From NCBI GenBank assembly GCA_003159055.1, contig PMLH01000633.1, positions 1 through 5,531 of the forward strand: 5,531 nt of DNA. Reading direction: 5' to 3'. Made by a program: the position numbers and the translations under genes. The notes under the pieces were generated by a model that saw nothing but the letters and a program-made list of their open reading frames with translations, was not told where the DNA came from and searched no databases. This document shows, in pieces, positions 1 to 5,531 of the stretch (position 1 is the first letter of the stretch; every line of letters starts with the position of its first letter). The DNA comes from Myxococcales bacterium. GTDB lineage: Bacteria > Myxococcota > Polyangia > Fen-1088.

Positions 1-2105
1 TCGTTGGCGTGCTTGCGGATGTTTTCGAACACCGCTTGGCCAGCCCAGCGCATGGGCTGCCCCATGGCTTTCACGCAATCGGAGAGGTTGCGACAGGCCT
101 TGAAATCAGTATCGTAGGGCTTGTTCAAATTCGGGAAGGCTTCGTTGACCGCGGGGTACGAACAGGAACCCATGTTGAGCGTGCCGCCGTTGTTCTGCGG
201 CCACAGTGCCCACGCGGTGTAGGAGACGCCGAAGGTGTCCGAGTAGCTCATGAACTCGCTGACGAAGGGCGAGCTGCAGTCGAACGACCCGAACTCGGTG
301 GCAATGACCGGGCCGAACTTGGTCATGGGCAATACGTAGCGCGACCATCCGCCCGCGTCGGGCGAGCCACGGTCCACGACGTCGCATTGTTCTTTGGTCA
401 AAGGCTCGCACACGTCAGGCTGGCCCACGCAAAGGCCGGGGCCGCCGTTCGGATTGTAGGCGGTGGCGATCCAGCGGCACGGCGGCATGCCCATCGGACG
501 CGTGCGCTCATAGCCGATCTGGCCGCAGATCATCGGGTCATTGGGTCCACTCGACGGCAGGTAGCTGACCAGCGGCGCAGGCAACGAAGGCGTGCCGTTC
601 TTGAAATAGCGGCAGTAGGTCTGATGGTACGGATCGTCCTTGCTGAGATCCTTGTCGACGCCGACTTCGCCGCAACACGTGCCGTGCTGATACGGATGAA
701 AGCCGTAGGCGATGTTTTTGTATCCCTTCTTTACCCAAGGCAGGTAGAGGTCCGGATTGGCGATGGGGCCGTGGAAAGCATAGCCCCACATGAGCCCGTT
801 GATGAGGACCACGTTGTCGGCGCCGCCCTCGTCGCGCACGGCCGTGAGCCAGCGGTTCATCACCGTCGTCCACATGTCCCAGTCGTACTTGTCCTCATCA
901 GGGAACACCTTGTTTTCGGCGATGGCGGCGGTGCCGAAGGCCTTGCCCGTGTCGACGTGCTCGTAAGGTTCGTTGAACAGTTCGAGGAACACACCGCTGT
1001 CGTCCTTGTAGCGAGCCGCGATCTGGGCCCACATCTTGGCGATGTTCTCGCGATTGAAGTGCGCGTTCTGAAGCGTGATGCCTTCGGCGTTGGCCACGGT
1101 GCAGGTCCAGTTCTTCGGGTCGGTCTGCACCCAGTCGACGGTCGCGCAGGTGTCCTTGTTGTTCAGCTTCTGGTAGCCGATGCACCCGTCCACGCGATCT
1201 TTGTAGGGTTGACCGGTCTGGTCGTTGATGCGCTTTTGGCCGTTCGCCGCGCTGGACAGCGGGGCGATCTGCCAAAGGTGCAGGTCGATGATGACCACGC
1301 GGCCGAGCGACCGCTCTTTCTTCACCACCAGATCGACCCAGTCGCGATAGCTCATGATGTTGTTGTCGCTCCAATCGTGGACCATGTACGGCGTCGCCCA
1401 CGCTGAGCCGCAGATCGGCACGCGAATGATGCCCGGGTTCCAGGTCTGGTCGAGGGCGGTCACGACGCTTTCGATGATCTGCGGTGCGGTTCCATTGTCC
1501 TTTGGATCGTACATCCAAAAACCGCCGCCTGAGGCATCACCGGGTGTCCCCGACTCCATGCCGGTCATAGACACGCCACGAAGCACCCGAGCGTAACCCT
1601 TGGGATCGACGAACGCGAAACGCCCGGTATTGGGATCCAAGGCCGTGTGCCACTTTCCGGTGGTTTCGACCAGCACCGGGCTGGTCCCTGGGGGAATCGG
1701 TCCCGTCGGGTAGGGCGGTGGCACGTAGGTTGGGGCTGGACCGAGGGTCGTGGTCGATGTGCCAGTGGTGGTGGTCGTCAGCGTTCCTGTCGCCGTGTTG
1801 GTCACCGTCGCGGTCGCGGTCACGGTGGCCGTCCCCGAGCCATCCGTGGAGGTGGCGGTGGCCGTGCTGGTTGTGGTGCCCGTGCTCGAGAGGGTCCCCG
1901 TGGCGGTCCGCGACATCGTCAAGGTCACCGTCACGGTGACGGTGTTAGTCGAGGTCGAGCCACCCGCGCCGGTCCTCCCGCCGGTCCCCCGAGTCACGCC
2001 CGTGCTCCCACCGCTGCCTCCGGCGGCGCTGGGATTGTTGTTCGAGCCTGAATTGCTGCGCGTGCAAGCGCTCACCAGAACGAGCGCGAGCGTGAGGTAC
2101 TTCAT
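1..2105 (-). CDS. GH5-family glycoside hydrolase (cellulase-type) lipoprotein with Thr-rich linker, 3' end cut by window edge
   Basis: A single open frame reads leftwards from ATG at 2105 to base 1 without a stop (701 codons visible). The start is supported by GGAG 6 bases upstream and an in-frame TGA just before it. Residues 1-14 are a short hydrophobic leader ending in a lipobox (V-S-A-C, Cys14), so the protein is probably lipidated and membrane-anchored. Residues 18-50 are Gly/Ser-rich, 51-120 are about half Thr, and 123-142 are Pro-rich, together forming a linker. From about 150 a TIM-barrel domain carries all eight near-invariant GH5 residues: Arg228 (RVP), His276 (DLH), Asn378-Glu379 (NEP, acid/base), His470 and Tyr472 (HPY), Glu604 (TEFG, nucleophile) and Trp632. 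The family cleaves beta-1,4-glucans, mannans or related polymers; the substrate here is not predictable. The domain is large for GH5 because of Cys-containing insertions, chiefly 473-602. The last visible residues look like the final barrel helix, so little is probably missing. Confidence 0.93.
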   Translation of the reverse strand, partial: MKYLTLALVLVSACTRSNSGSNNNPSAAGGSGGSTGVTRGTGGRTGAGGSTSTNTVTVTVTLTMSRTATGTLSSTGTTTSTATATSTDGSGTATVTATATVTNTATGTLTTTTTGTSTTTLGPAPTYVPPPYPTGPIPPGTSPVLVETTGKWHTALDPNTGRFAFVDPKGYARVLRGVSMTGMESGTPGDASGGGFWMYDPKDNGTAPQIIESVVTALDQTWNPGIIRVPICGSAWATPYMVHDWSDNNIMSYRDWVDLVVKKERSLGRVVIIDLHLWQIAPLSSAANGQKRINDQTGQPYKDRVDGCIGYQKLNNKDTCATVDWVQTDPKNWTCTVANAEGITLQNAHFNRENIAKMWAQIAARYKDDSGVFLELFNEPYEHVDTGKAFGTAAIAENKVFPDEDKYDWDMWTTVMNRWLTAVRDEGGADNVVLINGLMWGYAFHGPIANPDLYLPWVKKGYKNIAYGFHPYQHGTCCGEVGVDKDLSKDDPYHQTYCRYFKNGTPSLPAPLVSYLPSSGPNDPMICGQIGYERTRPMGMPPCRWIATAYNPNGGPGLCVGQPDVCEPLTKEQCDVVDRGSPDAGGWSRYVLPMTKFGPVIATEFGSFDCSSPFVSEFMSYSDTFGVSYTAWALWPQNNGGTLNMGSCSYPAVNEAFPNLNKPYDTDFKACRNLSDCVKAMGQPMRWAGQAVFENIRKHAN
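1746..1955 (-). repeat. Thr-rich low-complexity linker segment of the GH5 lipoprotein
   Basis: These bases encode residues 51-120, in which 36 of 70 residues are Thr, mostly alternating with Val, Ala, Gly or Ser, and including a run of five Thr (110-114). At DNA level it is a degenerate array of ACC/ACG/GTG/GTC codons with many short direct and inverted repeats, for example GTCACCG-TCA-CGGTGAC at 1924-1940. Such linkers usually separate a membrane anchor from a catalytic domain and may be O-glycosylated; both roles are inferred here. The repeat could vary in length between strains. Read on the plus strand it gives a misleading Val-rich open frame. Confidence 0.85.
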
Positions 2106-2111
2106 CGTGGT

Positions 2112-2115
2112 CTCC
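2112..2115 (-). promoter_or_regulatory. Ribosome binding site of the GH5 gene
   Basis: The minus strand reads GGAG, then a 6-base spacer, then ATG (2105-2103). An in-frame TGA lies upstream with no other start codon in between, so this site fixes the start of the lipoprotein and its unusually short 14-residue signal sequence. Confidence 0.75.
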
Positions 2116-2254
2116 GGTACTTGGGGTCAGGTGACGTTCTTCTCGTAGTCGACGCTTGCAACACGCCGAGATGCGCGGGTGGGAAGGTGGGATCGATTGT
2201 TCGGAAGAAGCTCAGAGGGACGACTGCTTCCGACGAGCCAGATTCAGGAAAAGT

Positions 2255-2277
2255 CCAAGATCTGCCGAGATCTCTGG
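2255..2277. promoter_or_regulatory. Inverted repeat in the leader just upstream of the HDOD gene
   Basis: CCA-AGATCT, a GCCG spacer, then AGATCT-C-TGG. The two AGATCT copies are each palindromic and lie 10 bp apart start to start, so they are both direct and inverted repeats. The outer CCA/TGG adds three more pairs with one bulged C. The element ends 9 bases before the ATG at 2287. It could be an operator or an RNA hairpin next to the translation start. Function is inferred, and a chance palindrome cannot be excluded. Confidence 0.35.
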
Positions 2278-2286
2278 ATCGGGGAC

Positions 2287-3522
2287 ATGCCGGTTCTTCC
2301 ACTCGGTGAGCTTCAGATCGGACAGACGATTGCCACGGACGTGAGCAACTCGCGCGGACAGGTCATTCTCGCGGCGGGCACGGTCGTCGGGCGGCTCCAC
2401 CCTACGCTGCTTCGGGCTTGGGGTATCACCAGCGTTCCGGTCAATGGAGAAACGGCCGGGGGTTCTGGGACGGCAGGTTCGGACTCACCACCCGGCCTGC
2501 CCGACGCCAGTGAGACTTCCGCCAATCGAGACAATCATCCGGTGCTGGTAGCGTTGACCACAGCTGCGGCGCGGTTCGCAGAAAAACTTGGCACCGCGCC
2601 AGCAAAGCCATTCATCATTACGGTGGGCAAAGGCGGTCCACGCGAAAGCGCCAAACCAGGTGGCCCCCCCATCTCGCCGGAAACCATCGCGGGCAAAGCA
2701 GGAAACTTGGCATCCTTGCCCAGCGTCTACACGCGCCTGGAAAAGACCATCAGCAACCCATCCTCGTCGGCCGCTGATATCACCAAAATTCTGCGCAACG
2801 ACCAAGGCTTGATTGCCCGTCTGTTGCGCATTGCGAACAGCGCCTTCTACGGCTTCCCGCGACGGGTGGAAGGGCTGGAGGAGGCGGTACGGATCATCGG
2901 CACTCGGCAATTGCACGATCTGGTGTTGGCCACCGTGGTGCTTACGCAATTCCAGGGCGTGGACGCCCACTTGGTTACCATGCGTTCATTCTGGCGCCAC
3001 AGCCTGGCCTGTGGAATTGCAGCGCGTTCGTTTGCGACGCTTCGGCGCGAGAGCAACACCGAGCGCTTCTTCGTCGCCGGGTTGCTCCACGACATCGGCA
3101 GCCTCGTGCTCTACCAGCTGCTTCCCGACCGCTCGCAGGCGGCGCTTGAACGCCATCGAAACACGACGCTTTCGCTGGAAGACGCCGAGCGCGCGACCAT
3201 CGGCTGCGATCATGGGGCGGTGGGTTCTGCCATCATGTCGCTGTGGCGGCTGCCTGAGTTCTTCAAGGACGTGGCGGCCAGCCATCACTATCCAGGCCAT
3301 CGCCGACACACGACGGGCACCGCGGTAGTTCACGTCGCGGATTTGTTGGCGCTGTCTTTGGGCCTGGGCAGCAACGGCGAAGTCCGGCTCCCTCGCTTCA
3401 GCGAGGAGGCTTGGAACCTGATGGGCTTGGCGCCGGAATGCCTGGACCAAGTCGCCGAAGAAGTCGTCTCGCATATTGAAGAAGCCGAAAAGATGTTCGT
3501 GGGCGACGACGTACCGGCGTAG
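2287..3522 (+). CDS. HDOD-domain signalling protein
   Basis: 411 residues from ATG 2287. A GTG at 2179 would add 36 residues with no family-like content, whereas MPVLPLGEL with IGQTIATDV begins like the small N-terminal domain common in bacterial HD/HDOD proteins. A GGA 8 bases upstream is a modest ribosome site. Residues 1-52 form that N-terminal domain, and about 53-135 is a Gly/Pro/Ser-containing variable linker with one short helical stretch (84-101). Residues 136-400 are the HDOD domain: LPSVYTRLE, ANSAFYG and RIIGTRQLHDLVLA match its helical first half, followed by an HD-type half with His238, His268-Asp269 (LLHDIGS), His309, His333-His334 and Asp352. HDOD proteins are non-enzymatic or poorly characterised output domains in cytoplasmic signalling, affecting for example motility, cyclic-di-GMP responses or stress. 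No receiver, GGDEF or EAL domain is present, so the input is unknown. It is transcribed divergently from the GH5 gene and looks monocistronic. Confidence 0.92.
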   Translation: MPVLPLGELQIGQTIATDVSNSRGQVILAAGTVVGRLHPTLLRAWGITSVPVNGETAGGSGTAGSDSPPGLPDASETSANRDNHPVLVALTTAAARFAEKLGTAPAKPFIITVGKGGPRESAKPGGPPISPETIAGKAGNLASLPSVYTRLEKTISNPSSSAADITKILRNDQGLIARLLRIANSAFYGFPRRVEGLEEAVRIIGTRQLHDLVLATVVLTQFQGVDAHLVTMRSFWRHSLACGIAARSFATLRRESNTERFFVAGLLHDIGSLVLYQLLPDRSQAALERHRNTTLSLEDAERATIGCDHGAVGSAIMSLWRLPEFFKDVAASHHYPGHRRHTTGTAVVHVADLLALSLGLGSNGEVRLPRFSEEAWNLMGLAPECLDQVAEEVVSHIEEAEKMFVGDDVPA

Positions 3523-3524
3523 CG

Positions 3525-3537
3525 GCAGCCAAGCTGC
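3525..3537. other. Short stem-loop just after the HDOD stop codon
   Basis: GCAGC-CAA-GCTGC begins 2 bases after the TAG at 3520-3522. The stem is 5 bp with a 3-base loop and no following T run, so it is not a convincing Rho-independent terminator. It may stabilise the 3' end of the message or be chance. Confidence 0.25.
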
Positions 3538-3558
3538 ACCCGGCGACGGAGCATGCGA

Positions 3559-3585
3559 GTGGTGAAATCTCGACATCTTCACCAC
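3559..3585. promoter_or_regulatory. 8-bp perfect inverted repeat between the HDOD and GT4 genes
   Basis: GTGGTGAA, 11 bases, then TTCACCAC. The arm centres are 19 bp apart, close to two helical turns, which suits a dimeric DNA-binding protein. It lies 37 bases after the HDOD stop and 109 bases before the GT4 start. As RNA it would form an 8-bp stem with an 11-base loop. No T tract follows, so an intrinsic terminator is unlikely. The remainder of 3523-3694 holds no convincing gene, and I could not place a clear promoter in it. Confidence 0.45.
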
Positions 3586-3694
3586 CCGAATCGACCAGCG
3601 ACAAATACAGCGGGGAGCTGCAGGTAGACAGCGAACGGGCGCGTTTCCAGCACGCCCCGGATCGCTGGCCACCATCTTGCATTACTCCCCCGGC

Positions 3695-4879
3695 ATGAAG
3701 ATCGGCATCGTTACCGAATACTACTACCCAACCCTGGGCGGAATTCAGGAGCACGTTCACCATTTCGCCCGCACTGTGCGCAAGCTGGGTCACGACGCGC
3801 GCATCCTCGCCCCGACGGTCGAGGACGGCCTGGCTTCCACGCGCTGCCGCGGTCCCGCATCAAACGAACGCAGGGCCGACGAGCAAAACGGCGTGATCCG
3901 CATCGGGAGCTCCATCCCTCTCTTGTCCGGCGGCTCGATCGCCCGCGCTTCGGTCGGAGCCGCCTTGTCGCGAAGGATCGAGGAAGTCGTGCGCGCCGAG
4001 CGGTTCGACGTCTTGCACGCGCATTCGCCGCTGATGCCCACCCTGCCCTTGCTCGCGTTGCGCGCTTCCGACTGCGCGAACGTGGGGACCTTTCACAGCG
4101 ATTTCCAGCGCAGCGTCCTCTACTTCGCCTTCGCCCGCTTCCTACAGCCGTACCTCGACCGCCTCGATGCCGCGATTGGGGTATCGGAAACCGCGTTGCG
4201 CGGATTGCGCCGCTACTTCAGGGCGCGCTGGCGCGTGATTCCCAATGGCGTCGACGTGTCGATGTTCGGCTCGGGGAAAAGGCGACCGGAATTCGACGAC
4301 GGTCGGCCAAGCGTGCTTCACGTCGGCCGCTTCGATCCGCGCAACGGCGTCGATCGCGTGATCACGGCGTGGGTCGCCGTGCGACGATCCGGCACGGACG
4401 CGCGCCTGATTCTCGTCGGCGATGGGCCCTTGCGTCCCATGTACGAATCGATGGTTCCCTCGGAATTGCGCGCGGACGCACATTTCGTCGGCTTTGTCGA
4501 AAGCGACGAACGTCCGTCGTATTACGCTTCCGGCGACGTGTTGCTCTGTCCGGCGGTCGGCGGAACCTTCGGCATCATCGTGGTCGAGGCGATGGCGGCG
4601 GGTTGCGCGGTGGTCGCGGCCGACACGCCTGGATTTCGCAACGTCATGAAGGACGGCGTGCAAGGGTTCATGATCGACGTCGCTTCCGACCCGACCTGCT
4701 CGCAGCTCGCAAAGCGCACCCGACAATTGCTGGAAGATTCCTGCTTGCGGCGCCGTTGCTCGGAGGCGGGTCGTGCCACCGCAGAAGGATTCGATTGGCC
4801 CGTGGTCGCCGACCAAGTCCTGCGTGTTTACGACGAGATTCTGGGCGGAACCAAGGACGCAAGTTGCGCAAACCGATGA
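3695..4879 (+). CDS. GT4-family glycosyltransferase (PimA-like, GT-B fold)
   Basis: 394 residues from ATG 3695. A TTG at 3677 would add six residues, and neither start has a clear ribosome site, but MKIGIVTEYYYP is the usual family beginning. Proteins of this type are cytosolic or membrane-peripheral and move a sugar from a nucleotide donor to a lipid or growing glycan. The N-terminal half has the Gly loop (PTLGG, 12-16), HAHSP (108-112) and GTFHSDF (131-137). The interdomain region has VIPNGVD (181-187). The donor-binding half has VGRFDPRNG (210-218), VGDGP (241-245), and FGIIVVEAMAAG (292-303) with the second Glu of the EX7E motif at 298. Two positions are odd: Asn217 stands where the donor-phosphate Lys is usual, and the first Glu of EX7E is absent (GGTFG, Gly290, instead of GGESFG). 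Its stop overlaps the start of a GT-C enzyme by 4 bp, which points to a glycolipid or surface-glycan operon. Donor and acceptor cannot be assigned. Confidence 0.92.
   Translation: MKIGIVTEYYYPTLGGIQEHVHHFARTVRKLGHDARILAPTVEDGLASTRCRGPASNERRADEQNGVIRIGSSIPLLSGGSIARASVGAALSRRIEEVVRAERFDVLHAHSPLMPTLPLLALRASDCANVGTFHSDFQRSVLYFAFARFLQPYLDRLDAAIGVSETALRGLRRYFRARWRVIPNGVDVSMFGSGKRRPEFDDGRPSVLHVGRFDPRNGVDRVITAWVAVRRSGTDARLILVGDGPLRPMYESMVPSELRADAHFVGFVESDERPSYYASGDVLLCPAVGGTFGIIVVEAMAAGCAVVAADTPGFRNVMKDGVQGFMIDVASDPTCSQLAKRTRQLLEDSCLRRRCSEAGRATAEGFDWPVVADQVLRVYDEILGGTKDASCANR
4876..4879 (+). other. ATGA start-stop overlap coupling the two glycosyltransferase genes
   Basis: The ATG of the GT-C gene (4876-4878) overlaps the TGA of the GT4 gene (4877-4879). 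There is no well-placed ribosome site: the nearest AAGGA, at 4853-4857, is 18 bases upstream. Translation of the second gene therefore probably depends on ribosomes finishing the first. Confidence 0.8.
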
Positions 4880-5531
4880 CGGCCAAAGCGTCTGCCACAC
4901 GTCTTCCGCGCTTCGAAGCGTGGGTCATCGCCCTGGTTTGCTTTGGCCTTCGTGCCGTCTCGCTGGTGCGATCGTGTCTTTCCGATGACGAAGCCATCTA
5001 CGCCGTCGTCGCCCGGGAAATGCTAGCAGGCCGGACGCTGTATCGCGATGTCGTCGACCACAAGCCGCCGCTCGTCTATGTCGTCTACGCCCTCACCCAA
5101 GCCGTCGGCGGACCGCGTGGGGGCATGCTGCTCTTGCATCTGCTGACCATCGCCGTTGTCTTTGCGACGGCGCTGATTCTTCGGTGCGTGGTTCGTGAAT
5201 TCGCCGGTCTGTCGGCCGATTCGCGCGCGCCATTTTGGGCAGCCCTTCTTTACGCAGTCTTCACGACCACGCTACTGCCCTTCGATGCCCTGGCGGCCAA
5301 TTGCGAGCTGTTCATGATGCTGCCGCTTTCGGCATCCGTGCTGTTCTTCCTACGTGGCGCCAGGAGCTTGCGGTTGCGCCCGCTGCTGGCCGCCGGCGGG
5401 CTGGTCGGTATTGCCGCGCTTTTCAAGTACCAAGCTGGCGTGCAGCTGGCTTTGTACGCCGCAAGCCTGACCGCCGCCCACTGGCGACGAATGCCTCGCG
5501 TCTTGCTGGCCATCGCCGCCATCGGCGTGGG
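4876..5531 (+). CDS. GT-C membrane glycosyltransferase, PMT_2/GT39-like, 3' end cut by window edge
   Basis: The frame is open from ATG 4876 to the window end, with 218 codons visible. Family members are usually around 450-600 residues, so more than half is missing. The N-terminus is short and basic, followed by a first membrane helix (about 14-34). The first external loop has SDDEAIY (36-42), with the acidic residues expected at the GT-C active site. Next comes GRTLYRDVVDHKPPLVY (52-68), a very typical signature of bacterial ArnT/PMT-like glycosyltransferases. Further hydrophobic segments lie at about 67-79, 84-104, 119-136, 145-160, 169-183 and 187-202. The ANCELFMMLP stretch (141-150) and Lys184 in LFKYQAG also match the family. 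Such enzymes sit in the inner membrane and transfer a sugar from a polyprenyl-phosphate donor to lipid, glycan or protein on the periplasmic side. Coupling to the GT4 gene suggests one pathway. The exact substrate is unknown. Confidence 0.87.
   Translation, partial: MTAKASATRLPRFEAWVIALVCFGLRAVSLVRSCLSDDEAIYAVVAREMLAGRTLYRDVVDHKPPLVYVVYALTQAVGGPRGGMLLLHLLTIAVVFATALILRCVVREFAGLSADSRAPFWAALLYAVFTTTLLPFDALAANCELFMMLPLSASVLFFLRGARSLRLRPLLAAGGLVGIAALFKYQAGVQLALYAASLTAAHWRRMPRVLLAIAAIGV

Larger units (their letters stand above)
2106..2286. other. Divergent intergenic region between the GH5 and HDOD genes
   Basis: This 181-bp stretch must hold the promoters for both genes, as the flanking starts face away from each other. 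Apart from the GH5 ribosome site (2112-2115) and the AGATCT inverted repeat (2255-2277), I could not identify convincing -35/-10 pairs on either strand, and no small gene. GATC occurs several times in its right half. Confidence 0.6.

Noticed and set aside
9..1406. Long plus-strand open frame (465 codons) opposite the GH5 gene
   Set aside because: It lies wholly antisense to a frame carrying all GH5 catalytic motifs. Its product is an Arg/Val/Ala/His-rich composition without recognisable domains, as expected from the high G+C content.
1750..2148. Plus-strand Val/Pro-rich open frame resembling a membrane protein
   Set aside because: It is the antisense reading of the Thr-rich linker: ACC/ACG/CAC codons become GGT/CGT/GTG. 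The hydrophobic runs are an artefact of the repeat.
2179..2286. N-terminal extension of the HDOD protein from GTG 2179
   Set aside because: The extra 36 residues show no family-like sequence, there is no ribosome site, and the extension would run through the AGATCT inverted repeat.
3559..3585. Inverted repeat as a Rho-independent terminator of the HDOD gene
   Set aside because: No T tract follows either arm on either strand, and the 11-base loop is long; an operator or RNA-stability element is more consistent.
3578..3608. TTCACC with a weak AT-rich hexamer (ACAAAT/AATACA) as a promoter for the GT4 gene
   Set aside because: The -10 candidates match only about 3 of 6 consensus bases and the -35 overlaps the inverted repeat arm; too weak to call.
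3553..3627. 24-codon plus-strand frame starting with ATG in the HDOD-GT4 intergenic region
   Set aside because: GGAG lies only one base from the ATG, which is too close. The frame contains the inverted repeat, and the product has no recognisable features.
2986..3675. Minus-strand open frame of 229 codons across the HDOD 3' half and the intergenic region
   Set aside because: It is antisense to the well-supported HDOD domain, has Arg/Ala/His-rich content and no family signature.
4142..4900. Minus-strand open frame of 252 codons opposite the GT4 gene
   Set aside because: It is a shadow of the GT4 coding frame with no recognisable motifs.

Overview
The window reads as a G+C-rich (roughly 60-65%) chromosomal segment of a bacterium. 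The style of the secreted protein suggests Myxococcota or a related former deltaproteobacterial group: a short lipoprotein signal, then a Gly/Ser stretch and a long Thr-rich linker in front of a polysaccharide-degrading domain. The HDOD protein fits the same guess. The taxonomic call is inference from style and not proof. I see no mobile element, tRNA, rRNA or CRISPR array.

Layout. (1) Positions 1-2105, minus strand: a glycoside hydrolase family 5 (cellulase-type) lipoprotein. It runs off the left edge and probably lacks only its last few residues. All eight residues that are near-invariant in GH5 can be placed. (2) Positions 2106-2286: a divergent intergenic region with the ribosome binding site of the GH5 gene and a small inverted repeat just upstream of the next gene. 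(3) Positions 2287-3522, plus strand: an HDOD-domain signalling protein. (4) Positions 3523-3694: an intergenic region with an 8-bp perfect inverted repeat. (5) Positions 3695-4879, plus strand: a GT4-family (GT-B fold) glycosyltransferase resembling PimA-type mannosyltransferases. (6) Positions 4876-5531, plus strand: the N-terminal part of a polytopic GT-C membrane glycosyltransferase (PMT_2/GT39-like). It overlaps the previous gene by 4 bp (ATGA) and runs off the right edge.

How the genes relate. The two glycosyltransferases form a translationally coupled pair. Together they suggest a rightward locus for a glycolipid, a cell-surface polysaccharide or protein glycosylation: a cytosolic nucleotide-sugar enzyme plus a membrane enzyme that would use a lipid-linked sugar. 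The GH5 lipoprotein and the HDOD protein are divergently transcribed from a shared 181-bp region, but nothing in the sequence ties their functions together. I did not find a clearly new multi-gene system. The most notable points are the Cys-rich insertion in the GH5 catalytic domain, two atypical donor-site positions in the GT4 enzyme, and the two inverted repeats.
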